Shown in pieces: positions 20,941 through 31,703 of a stretch of DNA of 64,000 bases. Position 1 is the stretch's first letter, and each line of letters begins with the position of its first letter. Below the pieces are notes generated by a model. That model searched no databases and was not told the DNA's origin. It saw nothing but the letters and a program-made list of their open reading frames with translations. Made by a program: the position numbers and the translations under genes. This DNA is from Actinostola sp. cb2023 (taxonomy: Eukaryota > Cnidaria > Anthozoa > Actiniaria > Actinostolidae): NCBI GenBank assembly GCA_033675265.1, contig JAUJYZ010000872.1:27501-91500 (forward strand). The letters run 5' to 3'.

Positions 20941-21153
20941 TTACTTGGCATTGCTGGTTGATGCAGCTCTTGAAGGTGAATTATACGTGTAGCCGCTTGG
21001 AAGCGGGAATCGATTAGCGGCTTGTGAGCTTGAGGTTTTCCAGCTGGATTGACAGTCCTTTGCCCAGTGACCCATTCGTTGGCAACGGTAGCACCTGATG
21101 TTTTCCATGTTAAGTTCTCTATAGCCTGTAAAAGGGAAAGCAGTATCAGGCAA
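20941..21153 (-). pseudogene. CCHC zinc-knuckle fragment, probably of the same retroelement
   Basis: The 70-residue frame contains CYRCQRMGHWAKDC, a CX2CX4HX4C gag-type knuckle, followed by a Ser-rich tail. It lies upstream of, and on the same strand as, the RT fragment, as expected for gag before pol. Confidence 0.6.
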
Positions 21154-21159
21154 AAAATA

Positions 21160-22280
21160 GAATATCTATTTTATTAAAACATAAATAGTGCTAATTATAG
21201 GGGCGGGCGGGTGGGAATTAAACATGAATACACAATCGGGTCCGCGAGCGTGAGAGCAGGACACTTGTTCTGCTACACCTTATATACTCTGGAGACGCCG
21301 CCCCCGCGCTCGCTGGAATTGAGCGCCTAACAATGGAATCATATAACTGTTTATCTAACTCTACATACCAGCGGAAAATACATATCCAGTGGATAGCGCT
21401 ATTCACCTTTCGTGCAACCGGGGTCAGCTATTGGTGTGCAGATTGCACTCACACATATCTATATATAATATTATATTTATATGTGAACATACTTATTAGC
21501 AACAGTGTATACATAACTTCACAAGTGACTTCACTGACTTAGCCGCAATAAATAAGGAGCTCAGTACGTGTCTACGTGATATCAGGAAAGTAATGCCATC
21601 GTTTAAATCGATTCCAAACTCGACGTTTCGGGATCTGAAGCTAGAGAGGGGGCCTTTACACAAACTCATCAAAATCAAATCAATTGAACTCAAAGTCAAA
21701 AGGTAATCAAATGAACTCAAAGGCAAATCAAATGAACTCGACACATACATGTATATACATAGTCTCCCTCGTCACGCAACTGTCGACAGTCATTGTCAGG
21801 TCTCTCCTCGCGCAGCTGACATTGTCCTTGTTCTTCAACCAACTGGCATTCATTTTCAAGTACTTCCTTAAGCTACTTGTAGCCTCTTCTTACGGCGTTT
21901 TATCCGAGGATATTGGGTTCCGAGGATATTGGGTTACCTGTGGTGGGGGTTAATTAACCGCGGGGGACTAAGGCGAGGGGGAGGAACGCCGAAAAGTATA
22001 AATATATATGAACCTGTATTTTTTAAGTCAGCCTAAAAAGGTTCTTATACTGTTAACGTTAGCTAGAGTGTATCTATTATACATTATAAAATAAGAACTT
22101 TTTTTCAAAAAAAAAAAAAAAAATCAAACAAAAATCAAAAAAATCAAACAAAAAAAAAATCAAAAAAAAAAAAAAAAAAAAGGATCTTTTCAAATTTGAG
22201 GCTAAAACAGGTTGTTATGTAAAGGGGGTCTAAATGGGTAATCTTAGCCTAACAGGTTCTTAAAAACCAGGTTCTTATAT
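21160..22280. other. Intergenic; A-rich tract at 22104-22180
   Basis: No gene is supported. ATCAGGAAAGTAATGCCATC, then GTTTAA near 21580 recurs at 30990, indicating a dispersed repeat. Poly-A with CAAA interruptions lies at 22104-22180. Confidence 0.5.
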
Positions 22281-22299
22281 GCGGGGTTTTACTAGTAGA

Positions 22300-22490
22300 G
22301 ATTGTATGCGTGAAGCCCCTATACAGAAGAAACTTAACTGAAATATCCATTCAGTTATTTATTCAATCGGCTTGCAAATCACTCACACAAAGACAAAATG
22401 GTAACTTTATTAATACTCGAAACTTGAAGTATACAATGAGCCGCAGGGCCGGCGTAGCCATCGTTCACCACCAACTATAATTAGGTAAAA
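22300..22490 (+). repeat. Dispersed repeat: empty-site paralogue of the BEL/Pao insertion
   Basis: ATTGTATGCGTGAAGCCCCT, then ATTCAATCGGCTTGCAAATC, AAAATGGTAACTTTATTAAT and ACTTGAAGTATACAATGAGC match 31548-31703 joined to 41148-41235. This copy lacks the retrotransposon, so it shows the pre-insertion arrangement of that repeat. Confidence 0.8.
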
Positions 22491-22499
22491 TAATATAAA

Positions 22500-23430
22500 A
22501 ATCCTAATAATAATAATAATAATAACACTTTATTGGGTAAACTAGAATTACAAAGTAATTGACATTTAGGCCCATCTATTATTAGGTAAAATAATATAAA
22601 AATTGAAATGTTTAAAAAAGTAATTTTAACAGATGACCAATCCATTAGTGCTGGGAAGAGAAAATGAGGAAAGAGAAGGAATCTCTGGTACCCCATGCCA
22701 CACCCCCATCATGTCGGCCCTTAATTCTATTTTTAGAACAGTGGTTATTTTAGCTTTTATTATTACAATTTATTGTTACCAAAATATTGTTACCATTGAT
22801 AATGGACAAACAGTTGTGAAATATATAGCCTTGGCACAATGAGTTATTTGTGTTTACATAACGTCATCTCTGATTAAGGTGGCTCCGTCGAAATTCCAGA
22901 CGCATTCGTCTGAAATATAACTTCGGCCATAACTCTTTTAATATTCGCGTGATGGACTATCAGACTTGGAGAACGTTGAAGCTATTATTTCGCAATATTA
23001 CAACATAATTCGATTTCCCTTTCCGCAAATATTCTTAGTGATATCGGAGCTACAGTGGACCTTGTTCTCGCTACTTTAATAAACGCGCTCAAAATAAAAA
23101 GTGTCAGATATTTTTGCGTAAAAGTTTGTAAGCTGCGTAGTTGGCTAAAAAGTTTGTGAATCGTGTTCAATTGACTTGGTGAATATCCTAACTATTTCAG
23201 CAAAATCGGCGAAACCAAAATAAACAGGTTATGTATTTTAGTCAGTCATGAATTTGAATGCTGTTTCATTCTACTTACTTTAGCATAAAGAACATGGTCG
23301 GCTTCACAAAGGGAGGTGACCCCTGTATTCGCCACTGTCATTATCATGCAATATTTGTTTTATGTCATGTGACAGTTCTTTCAGTATTAAAGTATTGTGC
23401 TCCAGGATGGACAACCTTTTTTTGTCAGTT
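22500..23430. other. Intergenic, no gene supported
   Basis: Short AAT repeat at 22505-22525. A duplicated AGGTAAAATAATATAAAAAT occurs at 22482 and 22584. Nothing else was recognised. Confidence 0.45.
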
Positions 23431-23439
23431 TAGCGGCTC

Positions 23440-23755
23440 GGTTCCTAACTCCTAACTCGGTTCCTAACTCGAATCCTAACTCGAATCCTAACTCGAATCC
23501 TAACTCGAATCCTAACTCGAATCCTATCTCGAATCCTAACGCGAATCCTAACTCGAATCCTAACTCGAATCCTAACTCGAATCCTAACTCGAATCCTAAC
23601 TCGAATCCTAACTCGAATCCTAACTCGAATCCTAACTCGAATCCTATCTCGAATCCTAACGCGAATCCTAACTCGAATCCTAACTCGAATCCTAACTTAC
23701 TCGAATCCTAACTCGAATCCTAACTCGAATCCTAACTCGAATCCTAACTTACTAG
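23440..23755 (+). repeat. 12-bp minisatellite (AACTCGAATCCT)n
   Basis: About 26 units with occasional TATCTCGAATCC and ACGCGAATCC variants. A higher-order block is repeated once: the variant pair at 23521-23545 recurs at 23641-23665, 120 bp later. The Pro-Asn-Ser-Asn frame is an artefact. Confidence 0.95.
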
Positions 23756-24097
23756 TTAGTTTATCTCAGCATCTCCATTATCTGCAGTCCTACAAATAGA
23801 CGGCTAGCTACATGCAACAAAACCCCTTGAACTTTTCCGGGTTTTCTCTGCCGTCGAAGCACATGGCAAATTGAAACTGTTTTCCTCAAGTTAGAATCGT
23901 CTCAAGTGTCCCAAATTCACAATAATTTCAGTCAGGAATCCACAAAGGATAATTTGGTAAAATCCTATATTTAATTTTTGAAGTTAAAAAAACGTTCCGT
24001 TCCCAAAATAGATTGAATCTAAAAATAGAATTAACGGGGATATGATGGGTCAAGAGCCCAATACGGGAGATTCCTTCTCTCATCTCATTTCATTTTC

Positions 24098-24165
24098 TCA
24101 GTCTTGGACAGGGTGCTGGGCAATCCCATCAGCATTCCAGAAACCATAGCTAAATGAAACTTTAA
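24098..24165 (-). pseudogene. Gene B last-exon remnant beyond the fold-back insertion
   Basis: The frame of the 26021-26494 exon, continued past one TTAA copy, runs through about 20 codons here (including SYGFWNADGIAQHP) to TGA at 24100-24098. The insertion at TTAA therefore separates the former C-terminus from the rest of the exon. Confidence 0.55.
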
Positions 24166-26016
24166 GAGTGGATGCCAGTAAGGATCGAGACTAATTCTTC
24201 AACTCAAAAAATTCGAATTTAATTTTATTTCTCCATATCATTCCTTTCGATGACCTATTTTAGGGAAAAATACTAAAAAGTTCCAGCGAATTTTATTTTA
24301 GGAAAAATTTCCAGTTTTTAAAAACCCGTCTATCTACTTAATTTTTTTGACTAAATTATAAGCCAACTTTGAACAGTCGGTGTGTGTGCACCTCTAGAAC
24401 TACAACAATGACATTAAGAACACTTAATAAACGTTTCTTGGTCTTTTCTACTGTGTAATTTATTTTTCTGTAACTTCTGTAGTTATTTTTCAAATTTGGT
24501 TTTAAAAAGGTATACTGAGCGCCATGAACGGAACGTTGAAATATAGGCAATGTTTGAGGTACGAAAAAGGAATCTGGTACATAAATTTTTGATGAAAACG
24601 CCATGCCCTAGGAAAGCTTCACGTTTGCTCTATCAGTTTAGAAAGTTTCAAGCTTGGGAATTCAATGTAGCATTTTTGAGAAATAAAACTATTATGCTTG
24701 GGACTGCCAAAATTAGCATAATTTTCGTCCTGTGGCGGACATTTTTGTCATCCAAACACAAAACCTAACGCCAAAACACGGCTATCTTGCATTTTTAGTT
24801 GATTGCTGCTGATGGAAAACAATGTTCGAGTCAATAGGAATGATTTTCAACAATGTTTGTGTTTCGATGGTCGTAAATAACTCTCGCAAAAGTTAAAATT
24901 AGCATAGATGGTCGATCAGATAACAGCAAAATACGAATTTTGTTTAAACAACGTATATACGAAATTCCACCCATTCAAGCAAGTATGAATTCTGTTTAGT
25001 ATTATATTTTATGATTAAAACTATTATTTCATGCCGCAAAAAAATTATTCGAAGGGCAGTAGCGTGACTTGCAGCAGCTACATTGCGTTACATAATTGGC
25101 TTGTCAACAAAGTGGAGCATCGTGTCAAAATATCCGAACTCTTCATGATAAAGCGCCAGTTTGAACTAGAAATCAGTGCAATTGTTTGTAAATCTTATTT
25201 GGAGCAAACTCTAAGCATTTTAGAGTGAAGAACCACAATTTTCGGAAAAACGGTGTGTTTATATTTGATCAATGAATATGCTAATTGTCACTATTTAAGG
25301 AGCTTATGTGGCTGAAATAGCTCAACTATGGTTGATAATAACTCTTATTAACTCCAAGATTGTTATCAGTTGGCAGCGAGCAACTAAAAGTGCAAGATAG
25401 TCGTGTTTTGGAATTAAGTTTTGTGTTTTAACGACAAAAATGTCCGCCACAGGACGAAAATTATGCTAATTTTGGCAGTCCCAAGCCTAATAGTTTTATT
25501 TCTCAAAAATGCTACATTGAATTCCCAAGCTGGAAACTTTCTAATCTGATAGAGCAAACGTGAATCTTTCCTGGGACATGGCGTTTTCTTCAAAAATTGA
25601 TGTACCAGATTCCTTTTTCGTATCTCAAACATTGCCTATATTTCAACGTTCCGTTCATGGCGCTCAGTATACCTTTTTAAAACCAAATTTGAAAAACAAC
25701 TACAGAAGTTACAGAAAAATAAATTATGCAGTAGAAAAGACCATGAAACGTTTATTCAGTGTACTGAATGTCATTGTTGTAGAGCTAGAGGCGAACACAC
25801 ACCGACTGTTCAAATTTAGCTTATTATTTAGCCGAAAATGTTCGGTCGACAGACCGGTTTTTAAAAACTGGAAATTTCTCCTAAAATAAAAATCGCTGGA
25901 ACTTTTTAGTATTTTTCCCTAGAATAGGTCATCGAAAGGAATGATATGGTGAAAGAAAATTAAATTCGAATTTTTTGAGTTGAAGAATTAGTCTCGATCC
26001 TTACTGGCATCCACTC
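24166..26016. mobile_element. 1.85-kb fold-back element, TTAA-flanked (Kolobok-like)
   Basis: The ends are GAGTGGATGCCAGTAAGGAT and its inverse, flanked on both sides by TTAA (24162-24165, 26017-26020). Inverted arms of roughly 600 bp each (24166-24780 and 25400-26016) surround a ~600-bp loop. A TTAA target plus GAG termini fits Kolobok better than piggyBac (whose ends are usually CCC). There is no transposase. Mirror-image frames at 24356-24768 and 25414-25889 are by-products of the symmetry. Confidence 0.75.
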
Positions 26017-26020
26017 TTAA

Positions 26021-26494
26021 GAACCTCACTCCTTTTTTTGTATTCGAAGATAAAGTTGCTTGCCTCATTCACCACAACCTTGGCATAACTGGCATCGGCA
26101 TTTGTAATCCATCTTTTGATTAACAGCTCATTCTGTAGTACCTTAGGAACGTCCTGATCACCATTCATTCGATTGAATATGTACCTCAATTTGCTGTCAT
26201 CTGTAACTAGAACACGAGTGACTGTCGTAGTGTCTGTAGTTGTGTAACCCAACGAATCATGAGAATAAATAACTTGATTTAAAATTAAATTGAAAACATC
26301 CAAGGAAACTTGCTGGGTCCATGAGCTTTTCCATGGCGTCAGTTTAGTTGGCTTTCGAAGGAGTCTTCTAAGGATAGCTTCATGAACAGCGTACAGCGTA
26401 CTTTCAACAATAGAACTGCTGTCTAGAGGTTGCTGCGGAGTCCCGCCATCTGGTTGGTCAGGCACTGATGAATTTTTCCAGATATCTGTTGTCT
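26021..26494 (-). pseudogene. Gene B second exon, interrupted by a transposon
   Basis: The acceptor TTGTCGTGAAAG is followed by codons starting TTDIWKNSSVPDQPDGG, the same position and phase as the gene A exon at 10979 (PTDVWK). About 158 codons are open, including LYAVHEAILRRLL, VSLDVFNLILNQVIY and KRWITNADASYAKVV. The helical middle is not a family I recognise. The frame runs into the TTAA-flanked element at 26020 and would stop a few codons inside it. Confidence 0.6.
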
Positions 26495-26575
26495 CTTTCA
26501 CGACAAAGAAAAGAAAACAACAACAGTCATCACGTTGTTGTTTCATTGTATGAAATTTAATGGATGTTACTAATA

Positions 26576-26845
26576 CAAGGAATGGGGAATGGGGAATGAG
26601 GAATGGGGAATGGGGAATGGGGAATGGGGAATGGGGAATGGGGAATGGGGAATGGGAAATGGGAATGGGAAATGGAGAATGGGGAATGGGGAATGGGGAA
26701 TGGGGAATGGGGAATGGGGAATGGGGAATGGGGAATGGGGAATGGGGAATGGGGAATGGGGAAATGGGGAATGGGGAATGGGGAATGGGGAATGGGGAAT
26801 GGCGAATGGCGAATGAGGAATGGGGAATGGGAGAATGGGGACGAG
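26576..26845 (+). repeat. 7-bp (GGGGAAT)n satellite in gene B intron
   Basis: About 38 units, with degenerate GGGAAAT or GGCGAAT copies. The evenly spaced G4 runs on the plus strand could form G-quadruplexes. Because 7 is not a multiple of 3 but the unit has no stop in any frame, all three frames stay open. Confidence 0.95.
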
Positions 26846-26849
26846 TGGT

Positions 26850-27640
26850 CAGCGGTAGTTGCCTTTAAAAGTGTCATGGCTGCTGTTACTGCTGTTACGA
26901 AGTCCTTGCATTTGTGTGGAGTATATTTCGTGAGAAACATAAAAATATCGGTTAAAAGTTCATGTCCAACTAGAATACAATGCATATATTGTATTATCTT
27001 CTATTAAATTGGGTTGTAGTTTTTTTATCGTTCCATTGGTTGGAGATCAATCACATACAAGATCAAGAGAAGAGGGATCGTGACGGTAAGTATAACTTTC
27101 GGTATTTGGCTCTGTATTCAGCCAGTGACTATTCAGTATATAATTGAATTAAATTGAATTTAGTTACTTTTTTAAAAGGAGTTAGATTTGCACCTATTAG
27201 ACACAAAAGCCAATGACACTCACTTGGAAATATTAAACAAGTTTAAATAGTCTTCATACTGAATCATGAATGTTAAGTTTTTCACTGAACTGTACAGTTA
27301 TGTAAAGCTAGCACATAATGTGAGCACTGTATTACATTGTATATTTGAATTGCAAATTTAAAATAAAAAAAACTCAAGATTACATATAAAATTGGTATCA
27401 AAAATTAATTGCATTCCTATATAATCAACAACAAAATCAAATAAAAATCAGCCAGCATCTGTATGCTGAGTAATGTGAACTAGAATAAAATATAACTACA
27501 ACAGTAATCAAACATCAGGATGACTTGTTATACTGAATAGTGCAACGTCTATACTGTACGTCTGGATGATTTCTCACATTATCATTGTCGAGTCAACATG
27601 ATATCAGTTTTTAAATTGTGTTCTACATGTAGCAAATAAC
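26850..27640. other. Gene B intron, AT-rich, no further exon seen
   Basis: AT-rich DNA without recognisable features, ending in a G run at 27650-27672. Confidence 0.45.
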
Positions 27641-27787
27641 CCCAGTTTGGGGGGGGGGGGGGGGGGGGGGGGTTGGGGTTGGAGTTCCATACATAAGAGG
27701 GTGGGGATGCTCATAGAACATTTTGAAAATGTCTCGTAAAAGGTATGAGGATAGGTCTCTACATTTGCTTTGTGTTTGCTTCCTCAC

Positions 27788-28507
27788 CTTGAGTTCCAAA
27801 CTTGTAAACGGTTATTCTGTTGTTTTCTATGGCTTTTTTGTACCATCCAGCAACTTTTTTACCAAGTAAAATTGGGCCATCAACCAACAATGTATTGAAA
27901 TTGTCATCACTCAGAACTAGCAAGCTATTGTTGCTTGACGTTACATCAAAACTGAAAGATTTTACTCTGCCCTGCTCTTTTATAACTCCTTTGTAACTTC
28001 GTAATTCGATTGGAACTGCTTCAAGTATTCGTAGGCTGTATTTTTTTAAGAACGCAGATTTTTTTGTTGTTGTTGTTGATTCTGTGTCTTTTTGGAAACT
28101 CAAAGGCAAAAATTGGTGGTTACCGCTGACTGTCTCCGGATCGTTCGGGTAGATTGCATTTTTCACTTCATCGCCGATCAATGTGCATAGTTTATCTCTG
28201 CTTGGGTTTGCAGTAAAACGGTAAACGCGTATCTCAGCTTTATCCAAGCGAGTTTGTAAATCTTGTTGGGAACAATAAAAATACACGAAGTACTTGATAT
28301 CCTTATGTATATCTTGGAAGTCCTTCTTTAGTGACTTTAGTAGATTCTTCAGGCCTTGATTGTTACGAACTACACAGCCGCTAATCTAATCTGAATCGTT
28401 TGATCTGGTTCTTTTAGCGTCAACGTGACAGAAGCAAGTCCCCTCAGTACCATCAGGCTGCTTGGTTTCACATCCAAAGTAGTCTAAATTTAGACACATG
28501 TCGCAGA
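27788..28507 (-). pseudogene. Gene B exon: N-terminal paralogous domain with one nonsense codon
   Basis: The acceptor CTTGTTATTTCAG and donor CTCAAG|GTGAGG bound 720 bp. Two bases in and one base out agree with the exon at 26494. It starts VCDMCLNLDYFGCETKQPDG and continues to SGCVVRNNQGL, FNTLLVDGPILL and RITVYKFGTQ, matching gene A exon 11605-12333 throughout. One in-frame TAG lies near 28387, just before SGCVV, where gene A has an acidic residue (one base change would explain it). The 5' end of the gene is missing or further upstream under the minisatellite. Function unknown; the relationship to gene A suggests an innate-immune or apoptotic role by association only. Confidence 0.6.
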
Positions 28508-28603
28508 CTGAAATAACAAGACAGCCACAATGAATCTAATGTCATGAGTGTATCAACAAAATCAGAAGAAAATGGACTTTACTGACACTGATAGCGATAC
28601 TGG

Positions 28604-29071
28604 TACCTCCCTCCCCCCCTCCCTCCCTCCTACCTCCACCTGTCTCCCCCTACCTTCCCCTACCTCCATCCTACCTCCCTCTACCTCCCCTATACCTCCC
28701 TTCTACCTCCCCCTACCTCCCCCTGCTTCCCCCTACCTTCCCCTACCTCCATCCTACCTCCCCCTACCTCCCCTATACCTCCCTTCTACCTCCCCCTAAA
28801 TCCACCTGTCTCCCCCTACCTTCCCCTACCTCCATCCTACCTCCCTCTACCTCCCCTATACCTCCCTTCTACCTCCCCCTACCTCCCCCTGCTTCCCCCT
28901 ACCTTCCCCTACCTCCATCCTACCTCCCTCTACCTCCCCTATACCTCCCTTCTACCTCCCCCTACCTCCACCTGTCTCCCCCTACCTTCCCCTACCTCCA
29001 TCCTACCTCCCCCTACCTCCCCTATACCTCCCTTCTACCTCCCCCTACCTCCCCCTGCTTCCCCCTCCCTG
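28604..29071 (+). repeat. CCTCC-CTACC minisatellite with higher-order units
   Basis: Pyrimidine-rich units (CTACCTCCCC, CTATACCTCCCTTCTACCTC) are arranged in higher-order blocks of about 120-180 bp that recur near 28648, 28818 and 28976. There is no coding meaning. Confidence 0.9.
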
Positions 29072-29189
29072 TAGTTCAGTGCCTTTTTCCCGTTTATAGA
29101 TTGGTATCTACACGCACGAATGAACTCAACACAACACGAAAAAATATAGTCAAGTCGTCGGCTTGGGTACCGCCTCATATAACTATGGG

Positions 29190-29430
29190 TCAAAACAGCA
29201 AATGTTCAACTAAGCCACGGCTTAGCTAAGCCTAGGGGTTCGAGCTCGTCCTTGATTTATTTGATTTGATTTATTTGATTTTGATTACCACATATAATTA
29301 GCTAAGCCGAGCCGTTCGAACTCCGTCTAACATAGCCGCATCGTAATAGCTAAGCCTAGGGATTCACTCTCGTGTAACGTAAGCCGCGGGTCGTTTTGAC
29401 CCATTTATACGAGTCATTTGCGACTTTCTT
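29190..29430. other. Short inverted motif region (TTAGCTAAGCC)
   Basis: The motif CTTAGCTAAGCCTAGGG and related GCTAAGCC copies occur four times between 29207 and 29360. An ATTTGATTT tract is at 29255-29285. No gene. Confidence 0.4.
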
Positions 29431-29791
29431 GTAGCCTGCGTAGCATGGCGGTCTGGGATTGGGAAGGGGGAGGGGGAGAAGGAAGGAGAAGAGGGGGAAG
29501 GGGAGAGGGGATTGGGAAGGAGAAGGGAAAGACCGCCTGACCAAAGACTATGGGTTTTGGAATACCGCCTCTTTGCTAATCCAATTAAAATTAACCAATC
29601 ATACGAGCTAGCGTTCATTCGGCAGTACGGTACCATACGAAATTACATGGAGACAACGCCAAAGAAACTCGCTAAAAAAGGGAGAAAATGTCAAACCGTA
29701 ACTTGTAACTTCCCCCTCCCCTTCTCCTCCCGAATCCCCCTCCTCTCCGATCCCCCTTCCCAATCCCAGACCGCCAAGCTACGCACGCTAC
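29431..29791. mobile_element. MITE with GTAGC...TGGCGGTCTGGGATTGGG ends
   Basis: The left end GTAGCCTGCGTAGCATGGCG, then GTCTGGGATTGGGAAGGGGG is inverted at 29735-29791 (CCCTTCCCAATCCCAGACCG, then CCAAGCTACGCACGCTAC). Purine-rich and pyrimidine-rich inner arms pair as well. No coding region and no certain target duplication. Confidence 0.65.
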
Positions 29792-29832
29792 GCGCGCCGC
29801 GGCTCAGCGAAGCCACGACTTCTTTTCTCTGA

Positions 29833-30060
29833 TCGGTGAAGACCGTTTAATTTGCATATTTACAGTAAATGTATGTGGCTTTAAATCATCCCTCCGTATT
29901 TCAAGATTTTTCGTAAATATAATAAAACTTTTTTTCGCTATATAGTCTCTTGATTGTTCTTACTACTTTCGATGTTGTTACGGCGTTTCAGCGCCACATT
30001 AGTGAAAAATCTTGAAATACGTTACGGTAAATATGCAAATGAAACGTCTTCACAGATAAT
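29833..30060. repeat. Inverted repeat of ~55 bp around an AT-rich loop
   Basis: GTGAAGACCGTTTAATTTGC, then ATATTTACAGTAA and CGTATTTCAAGATTTTTC are inverted at 30003-30053 (GAAAAATCTTGAAATACG, then TTACGGTAAATATGCAAAT and GTCTTCAC). A likely small MITE. Confidence 0.6.
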
Positions 30061-30407
30061 GAGCTTGGGCTCCCTGTGATATAAATGGGTCTATTGTACA
30101 TATATAAGGCATGTACATGGCCGCCGTGTACATGAATACCTAGTTATTTGACCATATATAAAATCAATATGCAAACTCCAATCAATTAATTAGAATACTC
30201 TAACTCTAAGTAATCGAACTCTAATTCGAAACCTTCAAACTCTAAATCTTCAACAATTCTTGAAACCTTCAAACTATAAAAAGTAAAACTAACTAACAAT
30301 TTTTCGATGTAGAGAATCGAACTAAAAATGTTGTAACTGTAGCGTTTTGGCCTCGGTTCTTTTCGGTTGTCCTTTACTTGGCCAACGAGAGATCGACGAC
30401 TATTTAG

Positions 30408-30705
30408 TATCAAGACCGACTCACAACACGCGTAGGTACAAGTCCCAGTATTGCACTGTTATTCTGTTTTATTGGAACACTTTACTCATATATATATTAG
30501 ATTATTTATATATCAAGACACTCACAACACGCGTAGGTACAAGTCCCAGTATTACACTGTTATTCTGTTTTATTGGAACACTTTACTCATATATATATAT
30601 ATTAGACTATTTATATATCAAGACACTCACAACACGCGTAGGTACAAGTCCCAGTATTGCACTGTTATTCTGTTTTATTGGAACACTTTACTCATACATG
30701 TATAT
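30408..30705 (+). repeat. 103-bp tandem repeat, three copies
   Basis: Units start TATCAAGACACTCACAACAC at 30408 (variant), 30511 and 30615 and are nearly identical, differing mainly in the TA dinucleotide run. Confidence 0.9.
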
Positions 30706-30716
30706 TATACTGTGGC

Positions 30717-30832
30717 TAAACTTCAGAATACCCCGCAACTAATTTGCATAACAATAGAATCTATTGTATTTTGCGTCGTTTTCAAAGAGTGCCGCCATAA
30801 GAGCTTGACTAGTTGCGGGGTATTCTGAAGTT
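30717..30832. mobile_element. Short fold-back, AACTTCAGAATACCCCGCAACT ends
   Basis: ACTTCAGAATACCCCGCAAC at 30719 is inverted at 30812-30831. The ~70-bp loop has no features. A micro-MITE is likely. Confidence 0.6.
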
Positions 30833-30839
30833 GCTATAC

Positions 30840-31545
30840 TGTTGTGTAACGTACTATTCACTATTGTACATTGTCAAAGCTGTGTTTCTCAACCAGTTTT
30901 AAGTAAGAACTAGTTCATTCAAGGTCAAGTAATCATAGCGTGCGTAATGTAATATGATACGAGTTATGCAATTGTAGGCTACGCTACATCAGGAAAGTAA
31001 TGCCATCGTTTAATTAGTTGCCAGATATTATGCCGTCTATGCTAGAACGCCTTCAGTTCTAGTCCTAATCATAGTCTGTATATTCCTGATTTAGCAAAGA
31101 AACTGAACGAAACCCTATGTTTAAATCAGTGATGACAATGAAGCATGACTTTGGACGCTCGTTCGACTCGAGTACTGACCTAATCCAAAACAATATAGGT
31201 GAAACGACTGAATCTGTCTGATCCTACGTTTATACACTAGTGAGATATTGACTAAGTAGTAATTGGTTTAGTCTAGAATGTAATGTATAACTTTTCTTAC
31301 CTTCTTCTTTACTTGAATTAGTTTCAAACTCTTGCAAAGAGTACTTCCGCCTTTTTGCCAAACAGATGTCAGCCTCGTTTTCGTGTTAATTCCACAGGTA
31401 TCCCATCGTTTCCTAGTCACGCGAGTTTCTTTATGCAGTCATTATGAACATTTTGTACCGTATTAACAACACTGTAGTATACTGTAAGTTGCATTAAACA
31501 ACTGCATTTGGTAACAATTGCCGAACGAATTCAGTCGTATAGTAG
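30840..31545. other. Intergenic, no gene supported
   Basis: Only the short repeat shared with 21580 (near 30990) was recognised. Confidence 0.4.
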
Positions 31546-31547
31546 GG

Positions 31548-31703
31548 ATTGTATGCGTGAAGCCCCTATCAGGAACTTAACAAAATATCCATTCATTTAT
31601 TCATTCAATCGGCTTGCAAATCACTCACCCAATCAGTCAGAAAGTCAGAGTCAGTCAGACACAGAGACAAAATGGTAACTTTATTAATACTCGTAACTTG
31701 AAG
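31548..31703 (+). repeat. Left half of the dispersed repeat split by BEL/Pao
   Basis: Matches 22300-22430. The rest of the repeat resumes at 41148 after the retrotransposon. This copy has ~30 bp extra (CAGTCAGAAAGTCAGAGTCA region). Confidence 0.8.

Noticed and set aside
23397..23711. Pro-Asn-Ser-Asn repeat protein
   Set aside because: 12-bp satellite translation, no gene signals.
24356..25889. Similar ORFs on opposite strands (FEVRKRNLVH-type)
   Set aside because: They lie in the two arms of the fold-back element; no known domain.
26557..27007. Met-Gly-Asn-Gly-Glu-Trp or Pro-His-Ser repeat proteins
   Set aside because: Heptamer satellite open in all frames, located in a gene B intron.
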